A stretch of 64,000 bases of DNA from Photobacterium sanctipauli (GTDB lineage Bacteria; Pseudomonadota; Gammaproteobacteria; Enterobacterales; Vibrionaceae). Position numbers and translations under genes: made by a program. This document shows positions 1 to 8,008 of this stretch, in pieces (the stretch's first letter is position 1; every line of letters begins with the position of its first letter). The notes beneath the pieces were generated by a model. The model ran no database searches. It was not told the DNA's origin and worked only from the letters and a program-made list of their open reading frames with translations. The stretch lies in assembly GCF_003026495.1 (NCBI RefSeq), contig NZ_PYMA01000012.1:1-64000 (forward strand), written 5' to 3'.

Positions 1-116
1 GGGTAGTACCGAGTCGCCGTCCTGACATTGCTCGTCTAGGTTTCAAAGCCATTTTTGCTGCGACGCTGGCAAACCTAATGAGCGCAACCATTGCTGGTGT
101 GTTTCTATCTGTGTAG
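1..116 (+). CDS. nupC: NupC-type concentrative nucleoside transporter, C-terminal fragment
   Basis: Only the last 37 codons are in the window (frame from base 3, stop TAG at 114-116). The translated end has RRPDIARLGFKAIFAATLAN followed by a short hydrophobic tail. This matches the C-terminus of CNT-family (NupC) nucleoside:cation symporters of the inner membrane. A strong hairpin terminator begins 54 bases after the stop, so this is the last gene of its transcript. The family call rests on this short tail, and the substrate cannot be judged from it. Confidence 0.7.
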   Translation, partial: VVPSRRPDIARLGFKAIFAATLANLMSATIAGVFLSV

Positions 117-170
117 TTGCAGGATAGACCCTTTTAATGGTTCGTGATGTTTTGATCAGGGAACACACAA

Positions 171-199
171 AAAAACAGAGTGCGCCGCACTCTGTTTTT
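171..199 (+). terminator. Rho-independent terminator after nupC
   Basis: A 13-bp perfect stem (AAAAACAGAGTGC / GCACTCTGTTTTT) with a 3-base loop ends in a T-run. It closes the nupC transcript. It lies inside a spurious 61-codon frame at 137-322, which is one reason not to call that frame a gene. Confidence 0.85.
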
Positions 200-330
200 G
201 TATATCAGCACCATAGTATTAATACCTTGGCACCTAAACTGCGTATAAGACCTAAGGACAAGTTAATCTTAGTAAGATATGATGCGGGAAACTGTCTCAC
301 CATTGATATTTTTGAAAAGTAGAAGCTGAA

Positions 331-606
331 ATGAAGTCTGATGTTGATAAGTTATTGAGTAATCACCGTGATCTTGTGCACTCCGAAGGCATGAAGGTGG
401 CCTCGCATACTCAGCGAGAAGACGGTGATTGGGTGCTCCATACTTTGATGTTGGATGGCGTCGATGCGCCGTTTAAGTTTAAACGGCAAAAGAAATATAA
501 AAACCTGAAAGGGGCAAAGGTCAATTTAACCTATTACCCCACTGTTGAGCAGGTTGCAGGCTTTGAAGTCGAAGTCATGAAAGTGGTACGTATTAAGCTG
601 TATTGA
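331..606 (+). CDS. small conserved-looking hypothetical protein (91 aa)
   Basis: This is a 91-residue soluble protein with no signal peptide or membrane segment. It is Lys/Val-rich, with a basic stretch FKRQKKYKNLKGAKVNLTYY in the second half. Composition and codon use look like a real gene, but I do not recognise the family. The ribosome-binding site is weak. It lies between the nupC terminator and the convergent GH16 gene, so it may be transcribed alone. No function is proposed. Confidence 0.55.
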   Translation: MKSDVDKLLSNHRDLVHSEGMKVASHTQREDGDWVLHTLMLDGVDAPFKFKRQKKYKNLKGAKVNLTYYPTVEQVAGFEVEVMKVVRIKLY

Positions 607-633
607 TATTGAACCTAAGTATAAGTATTTAAC

Positions 634-1431
634 TTATTGTTCAAAAGAGCACTTACGGCCTTTTTCGTATCGGATGTTCCGATAATGTGCAGTATGGGTC
701 GTGCGGCTATCAACATCGAATTCACCGGCCCAATTAGAAATTCGGTTATCTGTGGCCCACACGTTAGCCATGATTCTTAGCTTGCTATCGGCTTGTGATG
801 GAATGGCGGTTGCCGCGGTTTTGTTACGCACTTTGTAAACCATTTTGCCATCGATGTACCATTTAATGGCCTTTTTAGTCCACTTGATACCATAGCGGTG
901 GAAGTCTTCAGATGCATCAAAATCCAAGTAGATAAGATGCTCATTACTGTTTTCATAACGATCATCGTTAGTCCAGTAGTTTACCTGTAACAAATTGGTG
1001 TTGTTGCCAAGAAATTCAATATCAATTTCATTGTGCATGCCATTGCCGCCTTCTGGCGTATCGTAGGGGCCTGCAAATAAAAAGAACGAGGTGATAACAC
1101 CTGACTCAGAAATCGGTTTGATTTCAGCTTCAAAACACCCATAACCGTAATATGTGTGGCTTCTAAGTTCGCCGGATCGAAACTCAACATCATTTCCGGC
1201 TTCGGGAGCATGCTCTAATGTGATCGCCATGCCTTCAGGACTGTTGACTATGGTTTCGCCTTCCCAGCGACTGTAAAACGGAAAACCATTACTCCATCCG
1301 TCAGATTTCCACCAAATAGCATGATTAAATTCGGATAGATCATCATTAAAACTATCTGCTGCCATACTTGTCCCTGAAAATAAACCGACTGCAAGTGCGA
1401 TAAATGGTTTTACCAAAAACTGCTTTAACAT
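634..1431 (-). CDS. secreted GH16 beta-glucanase, lichenase type
   Basis: This is a 265-residue exported glycoside hydrolase. Residues 1-24 form a signal peptide ending TSMAA. The rest is a GH16 jelly-roll domain with the catalytic signature HNEIDIEFLG (E135 nucleophile, D137, E139 acid/base). Flanking blocks (YGYGCFEAEIKP, GVITSFFLFAGP, FDASEDFHRYGIKW, IKWYIDGK, the final NW.GEFDV region) resemble Bacillus lichenases, which cut beta-1,3-1,4 mixed-linkage glucan. It lies downstream of a DUF3131 gene on the same strand (207-bp gap), probably co-transcribed, and next to a polysaccharide-synthesis cluster. A trimming or matrix-release role on the locus's own glucan is inferred. A laminarinase-like specificity is the main alternative. 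Confidence 0.88.
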   Translation of the reverse strand: MLKQFLVKPFIALAVGLFSGTSMAADSFNDDLSEFNHAIWWKSDGWSNGFPFYSRWEGETIVNSPEGMAITLEHAPEAGNDVEFRSGELRSHTYYGYGCFEAEIKPISESGVITSFFLFAGPYDTPEGGNGMHNEIDIEFLGNNTNLLQVNYWTNDDRYENSNEHLIYLDFDASEDFHRYGIKWTKKAIKWYIDGKMVYKVRNKTAATAIPSQADSKLRIMANVWATDNRISNWAGEFDVDSRTTHTAHYRNIRYEKGRKCSFEQ

Positions 1432-1638
1432 AATGGATTCACTTCTTATTTATTTACCACCAAGGCAGTAATAAAGCTAGCAGTTATTAAATGGCTTTCA
1501 CCCTCAAAGATGTCTCATATCTAAGATAGATTTCCATTTTGAGAAATACTTTGCAACGATGGCTAATTATTATTTTCAAAATGCAAATTTATTAATGAAA
1601 TTGTTATTATATCAATGCATTTAATGAGTAATTTGAAA

Positions 1639-3204
1639 TTAATTATTTTTAGGTACAATAAGGGGAATGTAGTTACGATGTTTGAACCAAAGGGAGGCTA
1701 AAACTAACGAGTTAGTGTTGATATTAAAGGCGGCGTTAGGCGCATTGTTTTCATAAAGGCCGGTAGGAATAGAACGGTAGGATAGGCTGTTGTTAACAAC
1801 TTGATTATGTAGAGATTTTGCAAAATCATCGTAAGGGTAAAGCACACTCAGCCCTTGGGCGACCTTGTTACTAAAAACCTGTGGATTCTCAACGGGTTTT
1901 CCACCAGGCGAGGTGCTGACCCAGCTACGCCCATAAATAAAGATGTTGTTATAGGAAAACCACGGGGCTTTACTCATCGCATCTTCAGCAAACACCCAAA
2001 GTTGATTTTCTTGAGCTGATTTAGTTTTTTGTAATGTAAATAGAGTATCAAGTTGATCCCACCATTCATCTTTGCGTCCAAGCTCTATCGCATTCAACAC
2101 ATAAGGATCGGTAGTAAAATAGGGTAAATTACGCGTATCGATAAAAACAAGCTCATCATCTATTATTTCTGGCGAGATGTTTCTTATTTTATAAGCATCA
2201 CTAACATCATAACCTGACAGTTGAAAGCCTTGCGCCGCATACTGTAGATAACCAAGCCGCCCTTCTTGGCGGTAGTGTTTCCTCTTACCAGACTTAAGCT
2301 CACCATATAACGTCTTATTATTTACCGCGTCTGCGAGTTGCCAAGTCTCTTTGATTGTCTCAATTTGTTCAGAAAATTGTGGCTTGTGTCTTGCGGTTAT
2401 CTCCAGCCAGATCAGCAAGCGGCCCACATCCAATGCTGACCAACCATTGCCATTTGAACTCGAAGCACTATAACGCCCTGAAGGCAGTCCATCCACCGTA
2501 CTGTACTCGCGGTTTGGTAGGCGGTCATCATATAAGGGAAGGTTCTCTAAGGTGTCTAATGTAATACTGAGTTTGCTGCTCACTTCTCGGCTTGGGATCA
2601 TGCCAATCCCCTCTAACGATAAGATAGCAGCGATGGCACTGCCAACATCCCACATAGTGCTGTGATGGTAGCCTTGTACAGAGTCAATAAGCCCGGTTTC
2701 TTTATTCCAATTGCGGTCGATGTATTGCTTGGCCTTACTGGCAAGTAAAAGCTCCTTTCGAGTGAGAGGAATGGTCTTGCTTGCGATGGGCAAGACTTGC
2801 TTTGTCTGGTTTCCTTTTGCACTGCTGTCATTAGCTGTGTTTCCTTTTGCACTGCTGTCATTAGCTGTGTTTTCTATTGCGTTGTTAGCAGCCTTACTTG
2901 CGAGTTCTGTTTTTTTCTCTTTAGCCACTAATTCTTCTTTGGAACGCTCGGGAAGGATCGGCGGTGCAATTGAGCGTCGCTGGAATTCAATTTTTATTGT
3001 ATTGGTTTGATTGGGGCTTTTTGTGACAGCCCTACTACCATAGAAACTCGGAGAATCATCTTCTTCAGTGGGACTTGGCTGCTCTAGGGCAGAGAGACTT
3101 GGTGCTTCTAACGTAGCGTAAACAGGTAAAGCAGCAACAGCACCACTTATTAGTAAGAACTGTAAACCTTGTTTTAAAAGTGAATGGCGAATCCCTTTTG
3201 CCAT
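1639..3204 (-). CDS. exported DUF3131 protein (first of four paralogs)
   Basis: This is a 521-residue protein with an N-terminal hydrophobic export segment (about residues 12-31). A low-complexity linker (about 35-145) follows, and includes a tandem 10-residue repeat NTANDSSAKG x2. The DUF3131 domain covers about 150-515. Shared family landmarks are TGLIDSVQGYHHSTMWDVGS, LPNREYST, GWSALDVGRLLIWLEI, QEGRLGYLQYAAQGFQLSG and APWFSYNNIFIYGRSW. DUF3131 is a domain of unknown function often found near polysaccharide glycosyltransferases. The conserved acidic and aromatic residues suggest carbohydrate binding or cleavage, but no activity is claimed. It is divergent from the secretion operon at 3458 and is followed by the GH16 gene. 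Confidence 0.8.
   Translation of the reverse strand: MAKGIRHSLLKQGLQFLLISGAVAALPVYATLEAPSLSALEQPSPTEEDDSPSFYGSRAVTKSPNQTNTIKIEFQRRSIAPPILPERSKEELVAKEKKTELASKAANNAIENTANDSSAKGNTANDSSAKGNQTKQVLPIASKTIPLTRKELLLASKAKQYIDRNWNKETGLIDSVQGYHHSTMWDVGSAIAAILSLEGIGMIPSREVSSKLSITLDTLENLPLYDDRLPNREYSTVDGLPSGRYSASSSNGNGWSALDVGRLLIWLEITARHKPQFSEQIETIKETWQLADAVNNKTLYGELKSGKRKHYRQEGRLGYLQYAAQGFQLSGYDVSDAYKIRNISPEIIDDELVFIDTRNLPYFTTDPYVLNAIELGRKDEWWDQLDTLFTLQKTKSAQENQLWVFAEDAMSKAPWFSYNNIFIYGRSWVSTSPGGKPVENPQVFSNKVAQGLSVLYPYDDFAKSLHNQVVNNSLSYRSIPTGLYENNAPNAAFNINTNSLVLASLWFKHRNYIPLIVPKNN
2811..2870. repeat. two tandem copies of a 30-bp unit inside the DUF3131 gene
   Basis: Bases 2811-2840 are repeated identically at 2841-2870. 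The unit is 30 bp, so the frame is kept and the protein gains a second NTANDSSAKG block in its linker. This is a recent in-frame slippage or duplication. Confidence 0.9.
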
Positions 3205-3384
3205 TGTTACTCCCTGCTGCTAGGAAACACCAATATAATTCAATCAATTATAAGTGATTAGTTTTATATAAGGTTAATCATTATTTTAATAACAACCAAA
3301 ATTGTGACTGAATTCAACACGAGTAGAAACTAAAACTGTGACTTGCTTCTTGATTTCATAAACTAATGAAATTTATTAACTAAT

Positions 3385-3424
3385 TTGCACCCATGTCTTT
3401 TTTTTCGTCATCTTAGCCTATAAT
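3385..3424 (+). promoter_or_regulatory. probable sigma-70 promoter of the type I secretion operon
   Basis: A perfect -10 hexamer TATAAT lies at 3419-3424, 33 bases before the TTG start at 3458. The -35 region at the usual spacing is T-rich and poor, and a TTGCAC at 3385-3390 is too far upstream to serve. Activator dependence is possible. Confidence 0.45.
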
Positions 3425-3457
3425 TCATATACCACTAGTAGCTTATGGGGCGAGACT

Positions 3458-5200
3458 TTGCTCAAGGACAGATTAAGCCATGCCATGAAGGCATGTAAAA
3501 GGGATTTGCTTTTCGTTGCTGTATTCAGTTTGGCAATCAACTTTTTGGTTTTAACGTTACCGATATACAGTTTGCAGCTGTTTGATCGTGTATTGGGCAG
3601 CTCTAGCTTAGACACTTTGATGGCTTTGTTTGTTGTGGCAATAGGTTTGTTAACGGCCCAAGCTGTTATTGAGCATGTCAGAACACTCTTGCTACAGCGC
3701 TCTGGCCTAAAGCTGGATGTGGCATTAAGTGCTGATCTATTAGCAGATAGTATTCGACGATCTTCCAAGCTCAATCGAATCGAAAAACAAGGATTGCAAG
3801 ACTTAACCGAGCTGCGTCAGTTTTTGGTGACACCGTCAACTTCGGCGATTTTTGATATACCGTGGGTGCCACTGTTCTTGCTTATCCTGTTTATCCTTCA
3901 TCCGTACATCGGCGCAGTCGCGATGATCGGTTGTGCGATTTTTTGTGTATTAGCAGTACTAATGATGCTAACCGTGCGTAAGCCTACCGAAGAAGCGCAA
4001 GAGCTGGGCATCAAGACCAGCATGGAGCTGAACGACTTCTTACGAAATGCCCCTACGCTTAGAGCGATGGGCATGGCTGACAGCGTAGGTAATCTTTGGA
4101 ATAAGCGTAATTTCCGGCTGCTAGATTTACAGTGGAAGCTGAACGCTAAAACCGGTCAACTATTGGCGGTGAGCCGCTATTTCCGAGCTATTTTACAAGC
4201 CATTATTTTAACCGTCGGTGTTGCTTTGGTGCTGCAAAACGAACTAGGCGCCGGGGCGATCATTGCCAGCTCGATCATCATGGCACGGGTCTTATCGCCT
4301 TTTGAGCAGGCCGTAAGTGGCTGGAAAAGCTGGTTCAGTGCGTTCCAAGCTTATCGTCGCTTGAAACAATACGATAACGCTCAATTGGCTGAACCGCAGA
4401 CAGAGTTGCCTGAGCCCCGGGGAGAATTATTGCTCCATAACGTTGGCTTGAGATTTAACACCCATAGCCAACCAGTATTGCAAAATATCAGCTTTAAGCT
4501 GGGAGCGGGTAATGCACTGGCCATTATGGGCAATAGTGGCTCAGGAAAATCAACATTGGCCGCCTTGATCATGGGGATCCACAAACCCAGTATGGGATCG
4601 ATAAAGATTGACGGCGCGGCTATCGATCTTTGGCCTGAAGAACAATTTGGTAAGCATATCGGTTACTTACCGCAAGAAGTTGGATTGCTGGCCGGTACTG
4701 TTGCAGAAAATATCTGCCGTTTTTCCGGTGCGCCCGCGGAAGATATCGTTCATGCGGCAAGGCTTGCTTGTATCCATGAGTTAATTATTTCGTTGCCACA
4801 AGGATATGACACTTATCTTGGTGAGGGTGGGGTACAGCTTTCTGGTGGTCAGAAACAGCGGATTGGTTTGGCTAGGGCCATCTTTTCTAACCCGAGCGTG
4901 TTGGTGTTGGATGAACCGAACTCCAACCTCGACCCTGAAGGTGAAGTGGCCTTGGCGATTGTGCTGCAGTATTGCAAAGAGAATAAAATCACTGTGGTGA
5001 TGATTAGCCACCGTCCAGGTTTCTTGCGGCAAATGGACTGGGTCGTGGTGTTAAAAGAAGGAAAAATTGAAAAAGCAGGTACTTGCGACAAGTTCCTAGG
5101 GGCAATGTCAGAAGTTGATGCAATGGGCAATACCGGCCAGCCAGTTGAGAGTTCATCGCCACAATCTTCGCAGGTTAAGCAAGGAGCAAAGCATGGATAA
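3458..5200 (+). CDS. type I secretion ABC transporter (permease/ATPase, PrtD-like)
   Basis: This is a 580-residue inner-membrane exporter of the type I secretion system. Residues 1 to about 300 form the transmembrane domain, without the N-terminal C39-like domain of HlyB, so it is of the PrtD/AprD class. The ATPase domain covers about 320-560, with Walker A GNSGSGKST, Q-loop YLPQEVGL, signature LSGGQKQR, Walker B VLVLDEP and H-loop ISHRP. The start is TTG with a GGGG ribosome-binding site; the next in-frame ATG is codon 9. It overlaps the adaptor gene by 8 bases. The 1851-residue RTX protein encoded nearby is the obvious cargo. No TolC-like outer-membrane partner is in the window, so that component must be encoded elsewhere. 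Confidence 0.92.
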   Translation: MLKDRLSHAMKACKRDLLFVAVFSLAINFLVLTLPIYSLQLFDRVLGSSSLDTLMALFVVAIGLLTAQAVIEHVRTLLLQRSGLKLDVALSADLLADSIRRSSKLNRIEKQGLQDLTELRQFLVTPSTSAIFDIPWVPLFLLILFILHPYIGAVAMIGCAIFCVLAVLMMLTVRKPTEEAQELGIKTSMELNDFLRNAPTLRAMGMADSVGNLWNKRNFRLLDLQWKLNAKTGQLLAVSRYFRAILQAIILTVGVALVLQNELGAGAIIASSIIMARVLSPFEQAVSGWKSWFSAFQAYRRLKQYDNAQLAEPQTELPEPRGELLLHNVGLRFNTHSQPVLQNISFKLGAGNALAIMGNSGSGKSTLAALIMGIHKPSMGSIKIDGAAIDLWPEEQFGKHIGYLPQEVGLLAGTVAENICRFSGAPAEDIVHAARLACIHELIISLPQGYDTYLGEGGVQLSGGQKQRIGLARAIFSNPSVLVLDEPNSNLDPEGEVALAIVLQYCKENKITVVMISHRPGFLRQMDWVVVLKEGKIEKAGTCDKFLGAMSEVDAMGNTGQPVESSSPQSSQVKQGAKHG

Positions 5201-6500
5201 CTCACGGTTTAGCACTCGCAACATTATCCTTTTCGGCTGCTTTTTTATTGCTATGACCGTTGGGGGCTTTTTTGTGTGGTCGACAACGGCTGAACTGAGT
5301 TCGGCATCGATTGCCCAAGGTACGCTGGTTGTTGAATCCCAGCGTAAGAAAGTGCAGCACTTGCAAGGCGGGTGGGTAAAAGCCATTTATGTTCATGAAG
5401 GGCAGCACGTAAAAGCGGGCGATATACTTATTGAGCTTGCTAACAGCAAAGCTGAATCTGACTTTAGGCGACTATTGCTGCGCTCTGCCTCATTGCAAGC
5501 ACAACATGACCGCATTAATACCGAGCTAGGCGGTGGCAAGCAGATTAATTGGTCACTGCAAGATCTAGCAATATACGATCAAGTGGATTCGGCAGAATTA
5601 AACAACATTCTTAATACTCAGCAATTGCAGTTCCAACAGTCATTGCTGAGGCAGGATTTACGCAATGGTCAATATAACCAACGCAAAGTACTTCTTGAGG
5701 AACAATTACGTGGCACCAGGTTTCAGCTAAAGGCTATTTCTCGTCAATTGGATCTTGTGACCCAAGAGATCACAATGACATCCGGTTTATTAGAGAAAGG
5801 CTTTGTATCGAAAACGCGCATGTTGGAGTTGCAGCGCCACCAAGCCGGAATTGAGGCCCAGGCAGCGGAGTTGAGTGCTGAATCTGAAGTATTGAATAAA
5901 CAACTGTTGTCGCTTGAGCAGGAATTTAAAACCGAGTTGGTGGAGCAGGAGCAGCAACTTTCCAATGAGTTGGCCGCGGTAGAAAAAGAATGGCGTGATG
6001 TTAGCCAATCGCTGAAAGCGGCTCGAGATGTGCGTGCTCGCGTTACCATTCGCAGTGAGCATAACGGCACCGTAGTGGGTTTAAATGTTCATAGCATTGG
6101 TGGTGTCATTAATGCGGGCGATGTGATCATGGAAATTGTCCCCGATAGTGACGAGCTAATAGTTGAAGCCTTGGTTAAGCCAGAAGACATTGACGTGGTT
6201 CATGATGGGCTTGAAGCAAAAGTACGCTTAAGTGCCTACAACGTAAGGCGTACACCACCAGTTAACGGTGAAGTGATTCACGTAGCAGCAGATAGGTTGC
6301 AAACCCAGTCTAAAGATCAGCCAACCGGGTATTTGGTGAAGGTAAGGTTGAGTGTTGATGAGGTGGCGGCGCTAGGGGATATTGAGCTATATCCTGGGAT
6401 GCCAACAGAGGTCTTTATCCTGTTAGAAGAGCAGACGCTTTGGGACTATTTTACCGCACCACTGTTCAATTCTTATTATCGCGCATTCAGAGAGTCTTAA
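5193..6500 (+). CDS. type I secretion membrane-fusion adaptor (HlyD family)
   Basis: This 435-residue protein links the ABC exporter to an outer-membrane channel. It has one N-terminal membrane helix (about residues 9-31), a barrel-sandwich half motif (KAIYVHEGQHVKAGDILIEL), and a long coiled coil (about 90-285). The lipoyl half (VRARVTIRSEHNGTVVGLNV) and a C-terminal beta-barrel ending in the family hallmark ELYPGMPTEVFI follow. The ATG at 5193 is preceded by AAGGAG and lies inside the end of the ABC gene, so translation is probably coupled. The longer frame from 5115 has no ribosome-binding site and would add residues unlike the family. Confidence 0.92.
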   Translation: MDNSRFSTRNIILFGCFFIAMTVGGFFVWSTTAELSSASIAQGTLVVESQRKKVQHLQGGWVKAIYVHEGQHVKAGDILIELANSKAESDFRRLLLRSASLQAQHDRINTELGGGKQINWSLQDLAIYDQVDSAELNNILNTQQLQFQQSLLRQDLRNGQYNQRKVLLEEQLRGTRFQLKAISRQLDLVTQEITMTSGLLEKGFVSKTRMLELQRHQAGIEAQAAELSAESEVLNKQLLSLEQEFKTELVEQEQQLSNELAAVEKEWRDVSQSLKAARDVRARVTIRSEHNGTVVGLNVHSIGGVINAGDVIMEIVPDSDELIVEALVKPEDIDVVHDGLEAKVRLSAYNVRRTPPVNGEVIHVAADRLQTQSKDQPTGYLVKVRLSVDEVAALGDIELYPGMPTEVFILLEEQTLWDYFTAPLFNSYYRAFRES

Positions 6501-6516
6501 ATTTGGAGTCGTTAAA

Positions 6517-6774
6517 ATGGAATTTAATATCTTTTTTTGGTTTTGTTTCTATTTGGTTTTCTTCTGTATCTCTGTTGCCATTGGTTATCAAAAAGGAAAT
6601 CTAATAGCTGGTGTCCTATTGGGGTATGTACTTGGTCCTGTTGGCGCCTTGTTGATGTACATGAGCAAAGACAGGAAGCACATTGAATGTCCTGAATGTC
6701 ATCAATCTATTCATAAGAATTCTTATTATTGTCCTAAGTGCCAGCATAAGGTGCGATTGAAGACGGCGCAGTAG
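6517..6774 (+). CDS. small membrane protein with C-terminal zinc ribbon
   Basis: This 85-residue protein has two predicted membrane segments (about residues 4-23 and 29-49). A cytoplasmic zinc ribbon with two CxxC pairs follows (CPEC and CPKC, 15 residues between them). It starts 16 bases after hlyD and is probably in the secretion operon. The architecture is common among small membrane proteins of unknown role. An accessory or regulatory role in secretion is only a guess from position. Confidence 0.7.
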   Translation: MEFNIFFWFCFYLVFFCISVAIGYQKGNLIAGVLLGYVLGPVGALLMYMSKDRKHIECPECHQSIHKNSYYCPKCQHKVRLKTAQ

Positions 6775-6791
6775 TTAGGGGGAAGCAGGGT

Positions 6792-7682
6792 ATGGCAGGT
6801 AAAAGAAGGCAGCGTCAGCAAAATCGTCAAGAGCAGCGTCAGGCGCAGTTTAAAACGGGGTTGGAACAGAACAGTCTACAGGTGCAGTCGCCGCTCAGTG
6901 ATGGTGTGCTGTTGCTCCCGAAAAGAAAAGTACAATCAATTGGTGCAGTCATCACCGTTGCCTTTGGGGTATTGGTGTTCTCCTTGGCTTGGCAAGATCA
7001 TAAACATGACCAAGCGATTCTTTCAAAAAAAGTACAGTTGGAAGAGCAGCAGTTGGTCATCGATGAACTGGATGATAGGCTGCTGGCATTTGATGAAAAG
7101 TATGAGTCACTTAAGAAAGAAATAAGTTCGGGGAGTATGCTAGCCGCAGATAAGAATAATGAGATTGCGTTGTTAAAAGAGGAGCTAAGGCGAACCAGAC
7201 GTGCATTAAACAATAAATCGAATCAGTTGGTCGCTTACAAGAAAAACTACCAATCTGAGTTAAATCGTGAACTTGCAACTGAGCGTGAAACACTGGCTAC
7301 TGTTCAATCACAATTAGAAAGTAAGCTTGCCGTGGTTCAGCAGCAAGAAGAAGAAGTGAATGCGAAAATTTCCGATGTTGATGAATGGGAGAAAAAGCGT
7401 GCCGAGTTCGATAAGCTTTATGCAAACTCTGCGTTAGAAGCTCAGAACGAAGAGCGGGTAAACGAGTTGATGGGGCAGTTTAACCAACTCCGTGTTGACC
7501 TTGATGTCATTAATGAGTGCGACAAAGATTACTTGTACCGCTATAACGAGGCTAAGAGCTTGCTGAATAATATTCGTACCTTTATTCAGAAGTATGAAAT
7601 GGAGCAAGACTTTTACTTTTACGTCATTTCAAATGACAGCCTGATTAGCGCGCAGAACCGAAAGCTTTGCTTGACTGACTAG
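6792..7682 (+). CDS. bitopic coiled-coil membrane protein, unknown function
   Basis: This is a 296-residue protein. Residues 1-45 are a basic, Gln/Arg-rich cytoplasmic tail. A single membrane helix lies at about 48-66 (VQSIGAVITVAFGVLVFSLA). A long coiled coil, almost certainly periplasmic, spans about 70-235 and is followed by a short C-terminal domain. It is the last gene of the secretion operon (17 bases after the zinc-ribbon gene, followed by a terminator). I do not recognise a named family. Its shape suits a structural or tethering partner of the secretion apparatus, by inference only. Confidence 0.7.
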   Translation: MAGKRRQRQQNRQEQRQAQFKTGLEQNSLQVQSPLSDGVLLLPKRKVQSIGAVITVAFGVLVFSLAWQDHKHDQAILSKKVQLEEQQLVIDELDDRLLAFDEKYESLKKEISSGSMLAADKNNEIALLKEELRRTRRALNNKSNQLVAYKKNYQSELNRELATERETLATVQSQLESKLAVVQQQEEEVNAKISDVDEWEKKRAEFDKLYANSALEAQNEERVNELMGQFNQLRVDLDVINECDKDYLYRYNEAKSLLNNIRTFIQKYEMEQDFYFYVISNDSLISAQNRKLCLTD

Positions 7683-7728
7683 CTAAAAGCTAAAAACATA
7701 ATGTCACTCTGCAATCTAATCCCGGGAA

Positions 7729-7762
7729 AATGAGCTAGATAATTTATCTAGCTCATTTTTTA
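7729..7762 (+). terminator. Rho-independent terminator of the secretion operon
   Basis: A near-perfect stem (ATGAGCTAGAT / ATCTAGCTCAT) is followed by a run of T, 48 bases after the coiled-coil gene. Confidence 0.88.
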
Positions 7763-7773
7763 TTGCTATTCAT

Positions 7774-7822
7774 TAAGTGCTAAGTGCTAAGTGCTAAGTG
7801 CTAAGTGCTAAGTGCTAAGTGC
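7774..7822. repeat. seven tandem copies of the heptamer TAAGTGC
   Basis: The 7-bp unit TAAGTGC is repeated seven times without interruption in the intergenic space between the secretion-operon terminator and the RTX gene terminator. A G8 homopolymer lies at 7904-7911. Copy number of such arrays can change by slippage. It is outside both transcripts, so it is probably silent. The 326-base gap 7683-8008 holds only this array, the G-run and the two terminators. Confidence 0.95.
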
Positions 7823-7954
7823 TGTTATCTAATAAGGAAGCCGTGTGCCAAATTTGTTAGCTTTCGGGTGTAGTAATACTTTAGCTACAAATAGGTATAG
7901 AGCGGGGGGGGAGTAACAACAGCAAGTAGCGTGAGGTTACCAGGGCTCGGCAAC

Positions 7955-7980
7955 AAAAAGCCCAGACCGAAGTCTGGGCT
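7955..7980 (-). terminator. Rho-independent terminator of the RTX gene
   Basis: On the minus strand, stem AGCCCAGAC / GTCTGGGCT closes on a TTCG tetraloop and runs into five T. It lies 28 bases past the RTX stop codon. Confidence 0.9.
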
Positions 7981-8008
7981 AACTACACTTCATGAGACTA
8001 GGTAGTAT

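Noticed and set aside
137..322. 61-codon frame after nupC
   Set aside because: Its first part runs through a strong terminator hairpin and no ribosome-binding site is seen. The later part could be a remnant, but I cannot support it.
5115..5192. 26-codon extension of the HlyD adaptor
   Set aside because: It overlaps the ABC gene, has no ribosome-binding site and adds residues not seen in the family.
7774..7822. CRISPR-like array
   Set aside because: The unit is a pure 7-bp tandem repeat without spacers, and no cas genes are nearby.
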